NCBI RefSeq assembly: GCF_014650675.1
Contig: NZ_BMVK01000002.1
Location: 289,863 to 353,862 of the forward strand
Reading direction: 5' to 3'
DNA length: 64,000 nt
Origin: Streptomyces anulatus
GTDB lineage: Bacteria > Actinomycetota > Actinomycetes > Streptomycetales > Streptomycetaceae
This document shows positions 42,801 to 50,515 of the stretch, piece by piece. The number at the start of each line of letters is the position of its first letter. Within the stretch, counting starts at the first letter, position 1. The translations under genes were made by a program, and so were the position numbers. The notes beneath the pieces are model-generated. The model made no database searches. It was not told the DNA's origin and saw only the letters and a program-made list of their open reading frames with translations.

Positions 42801-43132
42801 TCGTCCCGGCCGTCGGCGATGTACGCGGTGATGGCGTCACGCTCGTCGGCGAGGGAGTGCGCGAGGGTGACCGCCTGCTGGTTCAGCTGCGCGAGGGTGA
42901 CCAGCCGCTGGGACTCGGTCAGATCGGTGGAGGCCCCGAGCACGGCGGGGGCGCCCGCCGCTATGACGATGACGCCGACGACCGCGACACCGGCGACCAG
43001 TCGGCTGCGCACCCGCACGGTCCGCTTGTCCGCGCCGGGCTCCGGAGGCGTCGCCCCGGAACCGTCGCGCGTCGTGCCCTTGCTCCGCGGCCGCTTCTTC
43101 TGCACCGGTGCTCGCAATCTTGACTCGTCCAC
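39857..43132 (-). CDS. cvnA: Conservon sensor histidine kinase CvnA with very long C-terminal tail
   Basis: The 1091-aa membrane sensor has helices about 45-66 and 365-390 framing a 300-residue extracytoplasmic sensor (nitrate/nitrite-sensing NIT-like helical bundle), then HAMP (TLTQPLAVLRIGAARLAED), coiled coil (SLTGERTKLIEGRETLVAQ) and an ATPase domain about 560-700 (HLLAELLENATSFSPPDSHV; VSDAGIGMS; GAGLGLQVTSLLA). Dimerisation segment LGLVERQLGVIEGLEERE lacks an obvious canonical H box, as in other CvnA. Residues about 705-1091 are disordered, Pro/Ala/Glu-rich. The GTG start at 43132 has no spaced ribosome site (AAGG touches it), so it may be leaderless or start later. Confidence 0.92.
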   Translation of the reverse strand: MDESRLRAPVQKKRPRSKGTTRDGSGATPPEPGADKRTVRVRSRLVAGVAVVGVIVIAAGAPAVLGASTDLTESQRLVTLAQLNQQAVTLAHSLADERDAITAYIADGRDEKADDSAGAKNRTARTTRVDQQIDEIHEAASAALRRDLSTVPSLRRDALTGKGSALEAHQAYSDVIAKLHGIAAELAEKTPPRAADATRAPLTLGGASEQASATRGLLLAALAVPSPEPQTRTDPFTGLPVATQDEGDTRAGRERDELSAAAQQARVRELAALADFDQAANPEARDKLSATVTGSEVNDAEKYLTRLTDRPELSEAERRISPKKLEAALSARVDRLRSVESALTTGQVQDLEGLRDDDVTALELSIALLGGCFLLAVGVSTAVARTLTQPLAVLRIGAARLAEDPESAEPVRYTGRNDEFAQVVRSMNSLHGRLTTLHQDVTGRVESLTGERTKLIEGRETLVAQRAELQTRTTELATQLEQLRNTVNHTFVNLSLRTLGLVERQLGVIEGLEEREQDPERLATLFKLDHMATVMRRHSENMLVLAGAEHGHGHAGPIPLVDVARAAVSEIERYERVTIQSLPPHAQIAGFAADDLSHLLAELLENATSFSPPDSHVELSGWLLESGEVMLSVSDAGIGMSTVRMGELNARLADPASFEPGERHIDMTGAGLGLQVTSLLAARHGVRVQLREQKGSGVTAVVVLPSALLPNSLPASSPPAVQLPGDAPTLNLPGSVAEANSNALPSRSPLPPSAPGPGTPAEAQPAPAPEPEAESAPEAAVEPVPAVDPLIVAAERTIRENAAAEEAAAENAEADEDPEATAVPPREQDARQPVAEAEAEGGTEAEAEAEAGPESGAESDSEITLQVRLPKPPPADPKVPAAPKVPADPMAPTDPTVPATPGVPAAVDTPAVPGTADPYAIGPDRHERPAETGPAEQDPDGPAFRPAPHAEAAGAPAETVPGPRRPEAGRITDKGLPKRTPKVVRPDSTPAPGRTGSLDRDALRRRLGSFHQAAKEGRRDVEAEIAETGGVTVADPGGVPAGRTGHESTTAHATGAAQDARNARTARTAETGGRADGRNEETGDTVEEARS

Positions 43133-43468
43133 CCTTGAAGCAGAGGTGACGCACGGTCACATGGAAGGGCGCCCCGCTCCTGGTACGGCTTCTGACCATT
43201 CCAGCGCTTTTGAGAGGGGGGCGCGCATCAACCGCTCCGCCACTCGAAGGAGTGAACATCACTCTTGAGTTGGCGAACAAGTCTCCCCTGGTGCGCCCCT
43301 GACCATGCGTGGGCCATGGGGTGGAACTTCCGCTCCGCCTTTGGCAGGATGCCCGCCCGCATCGGTCCGGAGCCGCCCCTTCCGCCCCGCGCGCCCGCGT
43401 TGACCTGCTGGTACAGGCCATTTCCGGTCGCGTGACGAGATGGTGAAGGGCTCGTGCAGACTGGCGGC
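43133..43468. promoter_or_regulatory. Divergent promoter region cvnA / PP2C gene (336 bp)
   Basis: No gene. It holds both promoters. CACTC-GAAG-GAGTG (43241-43254) is a short palindrome, followed by ACTCTTGAGTTGGCG. On the plus strand TTGACC (43400) lies about 70 nt upstream of the PP2C-like gene start and could be its -35. Nothing stronger is visible. Confidence 0.35.
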
Positions 43469-44263
43469 ATGCGTATCGAACTCGCCACCGCGCCCGGCAG
43501 CCCCGAACGCCCCAACGAGGACTGGGTCTCCGGGGCTCTTCCCGCGTCCGGCCAGGGCGGTGTGCTGGTCCTCCTCGACGGCGTCACTCCGCCTCGGGGG
43601 GACGACGGTTGTGTGCACTCGGTCCCGTGGTTCACCGCACGGCTGGGCGGCGCACTGGTGGAACTGTCCGGTTCCCGCCCCGACCTGCCCCTGGCCGAGG
43701 TCCTGGCCGAGGCCATCTCCCGTACAGCCGACACACATCGAGCCACCTGTGACCTTTCTCACGTACGTACGCCTCAGGCGACCGTGGCCGTGGCACGTTG
43801 GGGCGAACGCGTGATCGAGCACCTGGTGCTCTCCGACTCGGTCCTGTTGCTGGAGTCCTCCGACGGCACGGTCCGGGCGGTCCTCGACGACCGGCTGGAC
43901 CGGCTGCCGCCGGGCTCGCTCGCCTCGAACGAGATCGCCGACGCCACGGTGCGCAACAAGGAGGGCGGCTTCTTCACCGCCGCCGCCGATCCGTCGGTGG
44001 CGGCGCGCGCGGTGACGGGCAGCACCCCGGTGGCCGGCGTCCGGGCCCTCGCCGCGCTCACGGACGGCGCGGCCCGCTGGACGGAGGTGTTCGGCGAGGG
44101 CGACTGGGCGGGCGCGCTGGGGCTGCTGCGGAAGGCGGGGCCGCAGGGGCTGATCGACCGGGTGCGGGAGCTGGAGGACGCCGACGTGGAGGCCGGGCGC
44201 GTACGGCTGCGGCGCGGCAAGACGCACGACGACGCCACCGCGCTCCTGGTGGAGCTGGACTGA
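43469..44263 (+). CDS. PP2C-like phosphatase-fold protein
   Basis: The 264-aa protein has the PPM/PP2C fold layout: an acidic N-terminal motif PNEDWVSG (residue 14 on), VLVLLDGVTPPRGDDG (about 32-47), SDSVLLLESSDG, RALAALTDGAARW and a C-terminal GKTHDDATALLVELD with the paired aspartates. Metal sites look mostly in place, although DGV lacks the usual DGxG. It could be a Ser/Thr phosphatase or a divergent, inactive relative. Start ATG 43469. It is transcribed divergently from the conservon. Confidence 0.8.
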   Translation: MRIELATAPGSPERPNEDWVSGALPASGQGGVLVLLDGVTPPRGDDGCVHSVPWFTARLGGALVELSGSRPDLPLAEVLAEAISRTADTHRATCDLSHVRTPQATVAVARWGERVIEHLVLSDSVLLLESSDGTVRAVLDDRLDRLPPGSLASNEIADATVRNKEGGFFTAAADPSVAARAVTGSTPVAGVRALAALTDGAARWTEVFGEGDWAGALGLLRKAGPQGLIDRVRELEDADVEAGRVRLRRGKTHDDATALLVELD

Positions 44264-44284
44264 GCGCGACGGGCGGCGGGCGGC

Positions 44285-44767
44285 TCAGCTCTCGGCGCGG
44301 GCGTTCAGCTGGTGCAGGAGCCGGGCCAGCTCGGCCACCTCGGCCCGGTCCCAGTCGGCCAGCTTGCGCACGTAGCGCCCCCGGCGGGCGTCCCGGACGC
44401 TGCGGAAGCGGGCCAGTCCGTCGTCGGTGAGATGGACGAGCCAGGCCCGCCCGTCGGCCGGGTCGGGTTCGCGGGCCACCAGCCCGAGGTCCTCCAGGGA
44501 GCGCAGCTGGCGGCTCATGGTGGCCTTGCCGACGCCGAAGTAGGCGGCCAGCTCGGTGGCCCGCTGCCGTCCCGCCGCCTCCAGGCGGACGAGCAGACCG
44601 TAGGCGGCGGGCTCCAGTTCGGGGTGGACCTCCCGGGCCATATCGCCCGAGGTGGCGCGCGCCCGGCGCAGAAACACGGCCAACTCACGCTCCAGCGCCA
44701 GAAATTCGTGGTCCACACCACTCCCGTCCGTCGCGCCCGGCTCCGGCTCGCTGTCGTTCCCGCGCAC
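44285..44767 (-). CDS. MarR-family regulator
   Basis: The 160-aa winged-helix protein: EPAAYGLLVRLEAAGRQRAT, ELAAYFGVGKATMSRQLRSL (recognition helix), DLGLVAREPDPADGRAWLVHLT (wing), then a helical dimerisation end. The start is GTG 44767, because GAGGGG stands 7 nt before it; the upstream extension is not coding-like. Upstream a hairpin-like element CCTGCCG-N16-CGGCAGG (44790-44819), with GAAAGTTTC inside, may be its operator. It lies divergent to the GH25 lysozyme. Confidence 0.88.
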   Translation of the reverse strand: MRGNDSEPEPGATDGSGVDHEFLALERELAVFLRRARATSGDMAREVHPELEPAAYGLLVRLEAAGRQRATELAAYFGVGKATMSRQLRSLEDLGLVAREPDPADGRAWLVHLTDDGLARFRSVRDARRGRYVRKLADWDRAEVAELARLLHQLNARAES

Positions 44768-45021
44768 GTCAGTACCCCTCGTACGGTTTCCTGCCGATGA
44801 AAGTTTCTTCCGCGGCAGGTCAACGCCGCAGTTCGGCCAGTATTTCGCAGGAGTAGACCAACGGCGGCAGCCTGGCCCTCTTCCGCACCCCGGGTCTACG
44901 TGCGTAGCGTCGACGACGACCAGGTTCATGACATGCACACACCATGCCATGGGTCCGGCGCACCCCCCGCACCCGCACCCCACGCCCCTCCCGGTCCCCA
45001 CCCCACCTCGGAGGCACGCTC

Positions 45022-45867
45022 ATGCCTGTGCACAGATCCGGTACGTCCCGCACGTCCCGCCGTCCGCGCCTCGCCGCCGCGGGAACGCTCCTGGCTGCCC
45101 TCGCCCTCCTCCTGACCCTGCCCGGCGCGGCCACCGCCGCCGCCCCGGCCGACGACAGCCCCGCGCGCGGCACCGCCAGGCTGGGCCAGGGCGTCATCGA
45201 GCACGACGGACAGGGCGGCCTGCCGCGCGACTCCCGGGCCGCCCAGACCGAGGGGGTCGACGTCAGCAGCCACCAGGGCAACGCGGACTGGGGGACCCTG
45301 TGGAACAGCGGCGTGAAGTGGGCCTACGTGAAGGCCACCGAGGGGACGTACTACAAGAACCCCTACTTCGCGCAGCAGTACAACGGCTCGTACGGCATCG
45401 GCATGATCCGCGGCGCGTACCACTTCGCCACCCCGAACACGACGAGCGGCGCCGCACAGGCGAACTACTTCGTGGACAACGGGGGCGGCTGGTCACGGGA
45501 CGGGAGGACCCTGCCGGGCGTGCTGGACATCGAGTGGAATCCGTACGGCGCCCAGTGCTACGGGCTCAGCCAGGCGGCGATGGTCAACTGGATCCGCGAC
45601 TTCACGAACACCTACCGGGCGCGCACCGGCCGGGACGCGGTGATCTACACCGCGACCAGCTGGTGGAAGGACTGCACCGGCAACAACGCGGGCTTCGGCG
45701 CCACCAACCCGCTGTGGGTGGCCCGGTACAACACGACGGTCGGTGAGCTGCCCGCCGGCTGGGGCTTCCACACGATGTGGCAGTACACCTCGACCGGCCC
45801 GACGGTCGGCGACCACAACCGCTTCAACGGCGCCCTCGACCGCGTACAGGCGCTGGCCAACGGCTGA
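45022..45867 (+). CDS. Secreted GH25 lysozyme
   Basis: The enzyme is an N-acetylmuramidase cleaving peptidoglycan. The signal peptide spans residues 1-40 (PRLAAAGTLLAALALLLTL). GH25 motifs follow: GVDVSSHQG with D80, YVKATEGTYYKNP, GAYHFATP, and the catalytic pair in LDIEWNP (D169, E171), then WQYTSTGPTVG near the end. At 281 aa it has no additional wall-binding domain. The start ATG 45022 has GGAGG 7 nt upstream. A weak hairpin follows the gene. Confidence 0.94.
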   Translation: MPVHRSGTSRTSRRPRLAAAGTLLAALALLLTLPGAATAAAPADDSPARGTARLGQGVIEHDGQGGLPRDSRAAQTEGVDVSSHQGNADWGTLWNSGVKWAYVKATEGTYYKNPYFAQQYNGSYGIGMIRGAYHFATPNTTSGAAQANYFVDNGGGWSRDGRTLPGVLDIEWNPYGAQCYGLSQAAMVNWIRDFTNTYRARTGRDAVIYTATSWWKDCTGNNAGFGATNPLWVARYNTTVGELPAGWGFHTMWQYTSTGPTVGDHNRFNGALDRVQALANG

Positions 45868-45893
45868 CCCCGCGCCGATCGACCGCTCGACCC

Positions 45894-45925
45894 GCCCCGG
45901 CGGCCTCACCCCAGGTCACCGGGGC
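45894..45925 (+). terminator. Weak hairpin behind the lysozyme gene
   Basis: GCCCCGG (45894-45900) pairs with CCGGGGC (45919-45925) around 18 nt, followed by CTTTC. Confidence 0.4.
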
Positions 45926-45958
45926 CTTTCGCGACCCCGAGCCCCCGCTATGCACCGC

Positions 45959-46021
45959 ATGTATACGCACTATGTATAGTCCTCGGCGTACCGCACACCT
46001 GTGCGGGATTTCCCCGCACAG
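45959..46021 (+). promoter_or_regulatory. Repeat-bearing promoter and alternative leader hairpins before the deacetylase
   Basis: ATGTATA occurs twice (45959, 45972), 13 bp apart, and the second overlaps a probable -10 TATAGT (45975-45980) within the palindrome ACTAT-GT-ATAGT. In the leader CCGCACA/TGTGCGG (45991-46006) and CTGTGCGGG/CCCGCACAG (45999-46021) form two hairpins that share bases and cannot coexist. The second ends at the first base of the GAGGAG ribosome site. Confidence 0.55.
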
Positions 46022-46035
46022 AGGAGTGATGTGTC

Positions 46036-46800
46036 GTGCCCAGAAAGATGCCGTTGTCCACGATGGGGTTGACCGCGGCGCTGGTGACGGCGCTCACACT
46101 GACGTTGAGCGGCTGCTCCATGGACACCACGGCGCCGGGCTCGGCACGCGGCGAGGCGGCCTCCGACGCCAAGGGTTCGTTCGGGCCGGTGGACTGCCGC
46201 AAGGCCAAGTGCATCGCCCTGACCTTCGACGCGGGTCCGGGCAAGGACACCCCGAGGCTGCTGGACATCCTCAAGGAGAAGAAGGTGCACGCCACCTTCT
46301 TCCTGCTGGGCAAGCACCACGTCATCAAGCACCCCGACACGGTGCGGCGCATCGAGGACGAGGGCCACGAGGTCGCCAACCACACCTGGACGCACAAGAT
46401 CCTGACCGACCGGAAGCCGGACGAGATACGCGCCGAGCTGGAGAAGACGCAGCTGGCCATCGAGAAGATCACCGGCAAGAAGCCCCGGCTGATGCGCCCG
46501 CCGCAGGGCCGCACCGACGACACGGTCTCGGAGATCAGCAAGGACCTGGGGCTCTCCCAGGTGCTGTGGAGCGCCACCGCCAAGGACTACTCGACGAACG
46601 ACTCCGCGCTGATCAAGAAGCGGATCCTGGACCAGGCGAGCAAGGACGGCATCATCCTGCTGCACGACATCTACAAGGGCACCGTCCCCGCCGTGCCCGG
46701 GATCATCGACGCGCTCCAGAAGGACGGCTACACCTTCGTGACCGTCCCCGAGCTGATGGCCCCGGCGGTACCGGAGCCGGGCACCATCTACCGCCCCTGA
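46036..46800 (+). CDS. Polysaccharide-deacetylase family lipoprotein (NodB fold)
   Basis: The 254-aa protein is a CE4-type deacetylase on a lipoprotein anchor (LTLTLSGC, Cys27). The motifs are TFDAGPG (D65, then A66 where the metal-binding Asp of TFDDGP is usual), HTWTH (H116, H120), RPPQGR (about 145-150) and LLHDI near residue 215. Activity is therefore uncertain, although the TFDAGP variant keeps the catalytic base. Substrates may be peptidoglycan or chitin-like polymers. The start is GTG 46036 with GAGGAG about 10 nt upstream. Confidence 0.9.
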   Translation: MPRKMPLSTMGLTAALVTALTLTLSGCSMDTTAPGSARGEAASDAKGSFGPVDCRKAKCIALTFDAGPGKDTPRLLDILKEKKVHATFFLLGKHHVIKHPDTVRRIEDEGHEVANHTWTHKILTDRKPDEIRAELEKTQLAIEKITGKKPRLMRPPQGRTDDTVSEISKDLGLSQVLWSATAKDYSTNDSALIKKRILDQASKDGIILLHDIYKGTVPAVPGIIDALQKDGYTFVTVPELMAPAVPEPGTIYRP

Positions 46801-46823
46801 GCCCTCCCCCGTGACAACGCGGA

Positions 46824-46859
46824 ACGGCCCGCCTCCCGTCGACTCGGGAAGCGGGCCGT
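46824..46859. terminator. Bidirectional terminator between deacetylase and lon
   Basis: ACGGCCCGC (46824-46832) and GCGGGCCGT (46851-46859) pair; inside, CCCG/CGGG extends the stem after a small mismatch. Both genes end toward it. Confidence 0.8.
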
Positions 46860-46905
46860 CCGTACCGGTCGCGCACCTGCCGTCGCGCCCGTCACCGCGT
46901 GGCGG

Positions 46906-49326
46906 TCAGGCCGCGGCCGGGACCCTCCGCTCCGTCCGGGCCGACGCCGGGGCGAGCGCGATCTCCAGCACCTGGCGGACGTCGGTGACCGGGTGGACGT
47001 CCAGCTTCTCCAGCACCTCGGCCGGGACGTCGTCCAGATCGGCCTCGTTGCGCTGGGGGATCACCACGGTGGTGATGCCCGCCCGGTGCGCGGCCAGCAG
47101 CTTCTGCTTGAGGCCGCCGATCGGCAGCACCCGTCCGGTCAGCGACACCTCACCGGTCATCGCCACATCCGTGCGGACCAGCCGTCCGGAGAGCAGCGAG
47201 GCCAGCGCGGTCGTCAGGGTGATGCCGGCGCTCGGGCCGTCCTTGGGGACCGCGCCCGCCGGGAAGTGGATGTGCACACCCCGGTCCTTGAGGTCCGCGA
47301 CCGGCAGCTCCAGCTCCGCTCCGTGCGACCGCAGGAAGCTCAGCGCGATCTGCGCCGACTCCTTCATGACGTCCCCGAGCTGACCGGTCAGGGTCAGTCC
47401 GGACGCCCCGGTCTCCGGGTCGGCGAGCGACGCCTCGACGAAGAGGACGTCACCGCCCGCCCCGGTCACCGCGAGCCCGGTGGCCACGCCGGGCACCGCG
47501 GTGCGGCGCTCGGCCGGGTCCTGGGCGGACTCGGGCACATGGTGCGGACGGCCGATGAGGCCGCGCAGGTCCGCGTCGGTCACCGCGAACGGCAGCTCGC
47601 GGTCGCCCAGTTCGTGCTGGGCCGCGACCTTGCGGAGCAGCCGGGCCACCGCCCGCTCCAGATTCCGTACGCCCGCCTCGCGGGTGTACTCGCCGGCCAG
47701 CTTGCGCAGCGCCGACTCCTCCAGGGCGACCTCGTCCTTCTCCAGACCGGCCCGCTCCAGCTGGCGCGGGAGCAGGTGGTCCCGGGCGATGACGACCTTC
47801 TCGTCCTCGGTGTAGCCGTCGAGGCGGACCAGCTCCATGCGGTCGAGCAGGGCCTCCGGGATGGCGTCGAGCACGTTGGCGGTGGCGAGGAAGACGACGT
47901 CGCTGAGGTCGAGCTCGACCTCCAGGTAGTGGTCGCGGAAGGTGTGGTTCTGCGCCGGGTCGAGGACTTCGAGGAGGGCGGCGGCCGGGTCGCCCCGGAA
48001 GTCGGAGCCGACCTTGTCGATCTCGTCGAGCAGGACGACCGGGTTCATCGAACCGGCCTCCTTGATGGCCCGCACGATACGGCCGGGGAGCGCACCCACG
48101 TACGTACGCCGGTGGCCGCGGATCTCCGCCTCGTCCCGGACACCGCCGAGCGCGACGCGGACGAACTTGCGGCCCATGGCGTGCGCGACGGATTCGCCGA
48201 GGGAGGTCTTGCCGACGCCGGGCGGGCCGACGAGGGCCAGCACCGCGCCGCCGCGGCGGCCGCCCACCACACCGAGACCCCGGTCGGCACGGCGCTTGCG
48301 CACGGCGAGGTACTCGGTGATGCGTTCCTTCACGTCGGCGAGGCCGGCGTGCTCGGCGTCCAGGATCTCCTGGGCGCCGCGGATGTCGTAGGCGTCCTCG
48401 GTCCGCTCGGTCCAGGGCAGTTCGAGGACGGTATCCAGCCAGGTGCGGATCCAGGAGCCCTCGGGCGACTGGTCGCTGGACCGCTCCAGCTTCTCGACCT
48501 CCTTGAGCGCGGCCTCGCGGACGTGCTCGGGGAGTTCGGCGGCCTCGACGCGGGCCCGGTAGTCGTCGGACTCGTCCTCCGGGTCGCCGTTGAGCTCGGA
48601 GAGTTCCTTGCGCACGGCGTCGAGCTGGCGGCGCAGCAGGAATTCGCGCTGCTGCTTGTCGACGCCGTCCTGGACGTCCTTGGCGATGGATTCGGCCACG
48701 TCCTGCTCGGCGAGGTGCTCGCTCAGCCACTGGATGGCGAGCTTCAGCCGGGCGATCGGGTCCGCGGTCTCCAGGAGCTGGACCTTCTGGGCGGTGGTGA
48801 GGAACGGCGAGTATCCGGAGTTGTCGGCGAGCGCGGAGATGTCGTCGATCTGCTGGACCCGGTCCACGACCTGCCACGCGCCGCGCTTCTTCAGCCAGCT
48901 GGTGGCGAGTGCCTTGTACTCCTTGACCAGCTCGGCGGCGGATCCGGGCAGGGGGTCGGGGGCGGCGGTTTCGAGCACGGTCCCCTCGACCCAGAGCGCC
49001 CGGCCGGGACCACTGGTCCCGGCGCCGATCCGGACCCGGTCGCGGGCCCGGATGAGTGCGCCCGGGTCACCGTCCGACAGGCGTCCGACCTGCTCGACGG
49101 TGCCGAGGACACCGGTCCCCGTGTAGGTGCCGTCGATCCGCGGGACCAACAGCACCTCGGGCTTGCCGCCACCGGGGCGGACGGCGGCCTGCGCGGCCTC
49201 GACGGCGGCGCGCACCTCGGTGTCGGACAGGTCGAGCGGCACCACCATGCCGGGCAGGACGACCTCGTCGTCGAGCGGCAGCACGGGCAGATCGATCGGT
49301 GTGAACGCCTCGGACTCGTTAGTCAT
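46906..49326 (-). CDS. lon: ATP-dependent Lon protease
   Basis: It is a homohexameric AAA+ serine protease degrading misfolded and regulatory proteins. Order: N-terminal substrate domain (LPVLPLDDEVVLPGMVVPLD), coiled region, AAA+ with Walker A GPPGVGKTS at about 365-373, and the protease domain with Ser699 in KDGPSAGIT and Lys in LKQKLLAAHRAG (740-742). At 806 aa it is normal. Start ATG 49326 has GGGGAG upstream; a HAIR operator is 22 bp farther. It should be under HspR heat-shock control. Confidence 0.97.
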   Translation of the reverse strand: MTNESEAFTPIDLPVLPLDDEVVLPGMVVPLDLSDTEVRAAVEAAQAAVRPGGGKPEVLLVPRIDGTYTGTGVLGTVEQVGRLSDGDPGALIRARDRVRIGAGTSGPGRALWVEGTVLETAAPDPLPGSAAELVKEYKALATSWLKKRGAWQVVDRVQQIDDISALADNSGYSPFLTTAQKVQLLETADPIARLKLAIQWLSEHLAEQDVAESIAKDVQDGVDKQQREFLLRRQLDAVRKELSELNGDPEDESDDYRARVEAAELPEHVREAALKEVEKLERSSDQSPEGSWIRTWLDTVLELPWTERTEDAYDIRGAQEILDAEHAGLADVKERITEYLAVRKRRADRGLGVVGGRRGGAVLALVGPPGVGKTSLGESVAHAMGRKFVRVALGGVRDEAEIRGHRRTYVGALPGRIVRAIKEAGSMNPVVLLDEIDKVGSDFRGDPAAALLEVLDPAQNHTFRDHYLEVELDLSDVVFLATANVLDAIPEALLDRMELVRLDGYTEDEKVVIARDHLLPRQLERAGLEKDEVALEESALRKLAGEYTREAGVRNLERAVARLLRKVAAQHELGDRELPFAVTDADLRGLIGRPHHVPESAQDPAERRTAVPGVATGLAVTGAGGDVLFVEASLADPETGASGLTLTGQLGDVMKESAQIALSFLRSHGAELELPVADLKDRGVHIHFPAGAVPKDGPSAGITLTTALASLLSGRLVRTDVAMTGEVSLTGRVLPIGGLKQKLLAAHRAGITTVVIPQRNEADLDDVPAEVLEKLDVHPVTDVRQVLEIALAPASARTERRVPAAA

Positions 49327-49347
49327 GATCTCCCCTTCGGCAGGCAA

Positions 49348-49368
49348 GTTGAGCTATGTCGACTCAAT
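49348..49368. promoter_or_regulatory. HAIR-type HspR operator of lon
   Basis: GTTGAGC-N7-ACTCAAT matches the HAIR consensus CTTGAGT-N7-ACTCAAG in 11 of 14 arm positions, with exact N7 spacing, 22 bp upstream of lon. HspR control of lon is known in Streptomyces. Confidence 0.85.
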
Positions 49369-49571
49369 GCTCCTGAGCCGCCGAATGTTCCCCATGACTT
49401 GTTCGCTCTGAGCGATCAGAAGCTTTCCGGCCTCGGATCGTCTCTACGGGAGCGCTGCGGGGCGGGCCGTTGTTCCCCGCCTCCGGAAGGGAACTCGCTG
49501 GCCTTCGCCCCCGGGAGCGGGACAGGATGACGGACACCGACCGCTACGACCGGAGACCGGAGAGCCACACG

Positions 49572-50282
49572 ATGCCCGCGACGCCCGCCCCTGACCCGAT
49601 GCCGACGCGTTCCGCCGATACCCCCGTCGTCCTCGACCGCCGCGAGGGACCGTTCGGCGAAGTCGTGCTGCGGGAGCGCGGGGAGCACTTCGAGATCATC
49701 GCCAACGGCTGCTTCCTGATGGACACCTCGGACGGGCGCTCCGAGCGGCTGCTGATCGACGCCGCGCTGGCCGCCCTGCCCGCCGGGCGGAGCGGCCCCT
49801 CGGTGCTCATCGGCGGCCTGGGCGTCGGGTTCTCCCTGGTGCGGGCCGCCGAGGAGCGGCGCTGGGGGCGGATCGTGGTCGTGGAGCGGGAGCAGGCGAT
49901 CGTGGACTGGCACCTGGCCGGGCCGCTGGACCGGATCTCCGGGCCGGCGCTGGCCGACCCCCGGACCGGGATCCTGCACACGGACCTCGTCGCCCACCTC
50001 CGTACCGCCACGGAGCGTTACGACGCCCTGTGCCTGGACATCGACAACGGGCCGGACTGGACCGTCACGGAGGACAACGGAAGCCTCTACTCCCCCGCCG
50101 GCCTGGCGCACTGCCACGACCGGCTGACCCCGGGCGGAGTGCTCGCCGTCTGGTCCGCGCAGCCGTCTCCGGCCTTCGAACAAGCGTTGCGGAATGCCGG
50201 GTTCAGCGGGGTTAGGACGGAAGAGGTGGCCGTTGCCCGAGGTGTGCCCGACGTGGTCCATCTCGCACTGCGGGCGGCCTGA
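49572..50282 (+). CDS. Spermidine-synthase-like (Rossmann methyltransferase-fold) protein
   Basis: The 236-aa protein has motif I as VLIGGLGVGFSLVRAA and the acidic post-I VVVEREQ, then DALCLDIDNGPDW and the strand GGVLAVWSA: the spermidine-synthase/SAM-methyltransferase fold. The aminopropyl-transferase signature is only partly kept, so the substrate is uncertain. I start at ATG 49572 (GGAGAG 8 nt upstream); ATG 49527 (MTDTDRYDRR) is an alternative adding 15 residues. It diverges from lon. Confidence 0.8.
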   Translation: MPATPAPDPMPTRSADTPVVLDRREGPFGEVVLRERGEHFEIIANGCFLMDTSDGRSERLLIDAALAALPAGRSGPSVLIGGLGVGFSLVRAAEERRWGRIVVVEREQAIVDWHLAGPLDRISGPALADPRTGILHTDLVAHLRTATERYDALCLDIDNGPDWTVTEDNGSLYSPAGLAHCHDRLTPGGVLAVWSAQPSPAFEQALRNAGFSGVRTEEVAVARGVPDVVHLALRAA

Positions 50283-50515
50283 ACCCCCCTCCCGGTATGC
50301 GCGGACCGGCGGTGGCACGGGCCAACCGGCACAAGGCCGACGATCCGGCCCCCCGGTCGGCGTGAACTCGCTCCTCCGGGGCAACACCCTGCGTAGCCGG
50401 GAGCCCTCCGCTGCCTTTACGCTGCTGACCGGCACACGGATCACCCACGAAATCCACGAGCGAAAACCGTGCCTCCGGGGGAATGGCTCCCGCGAGAACG
50501 GGCAGGGGCGGGGCG

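Noticed and set aside
43133..43468. HspR (HAIR) site near ACTCTTGAGTTGG
   Set aside because: The arms are directly apposed without the 7-nt spacing and only one half fits.
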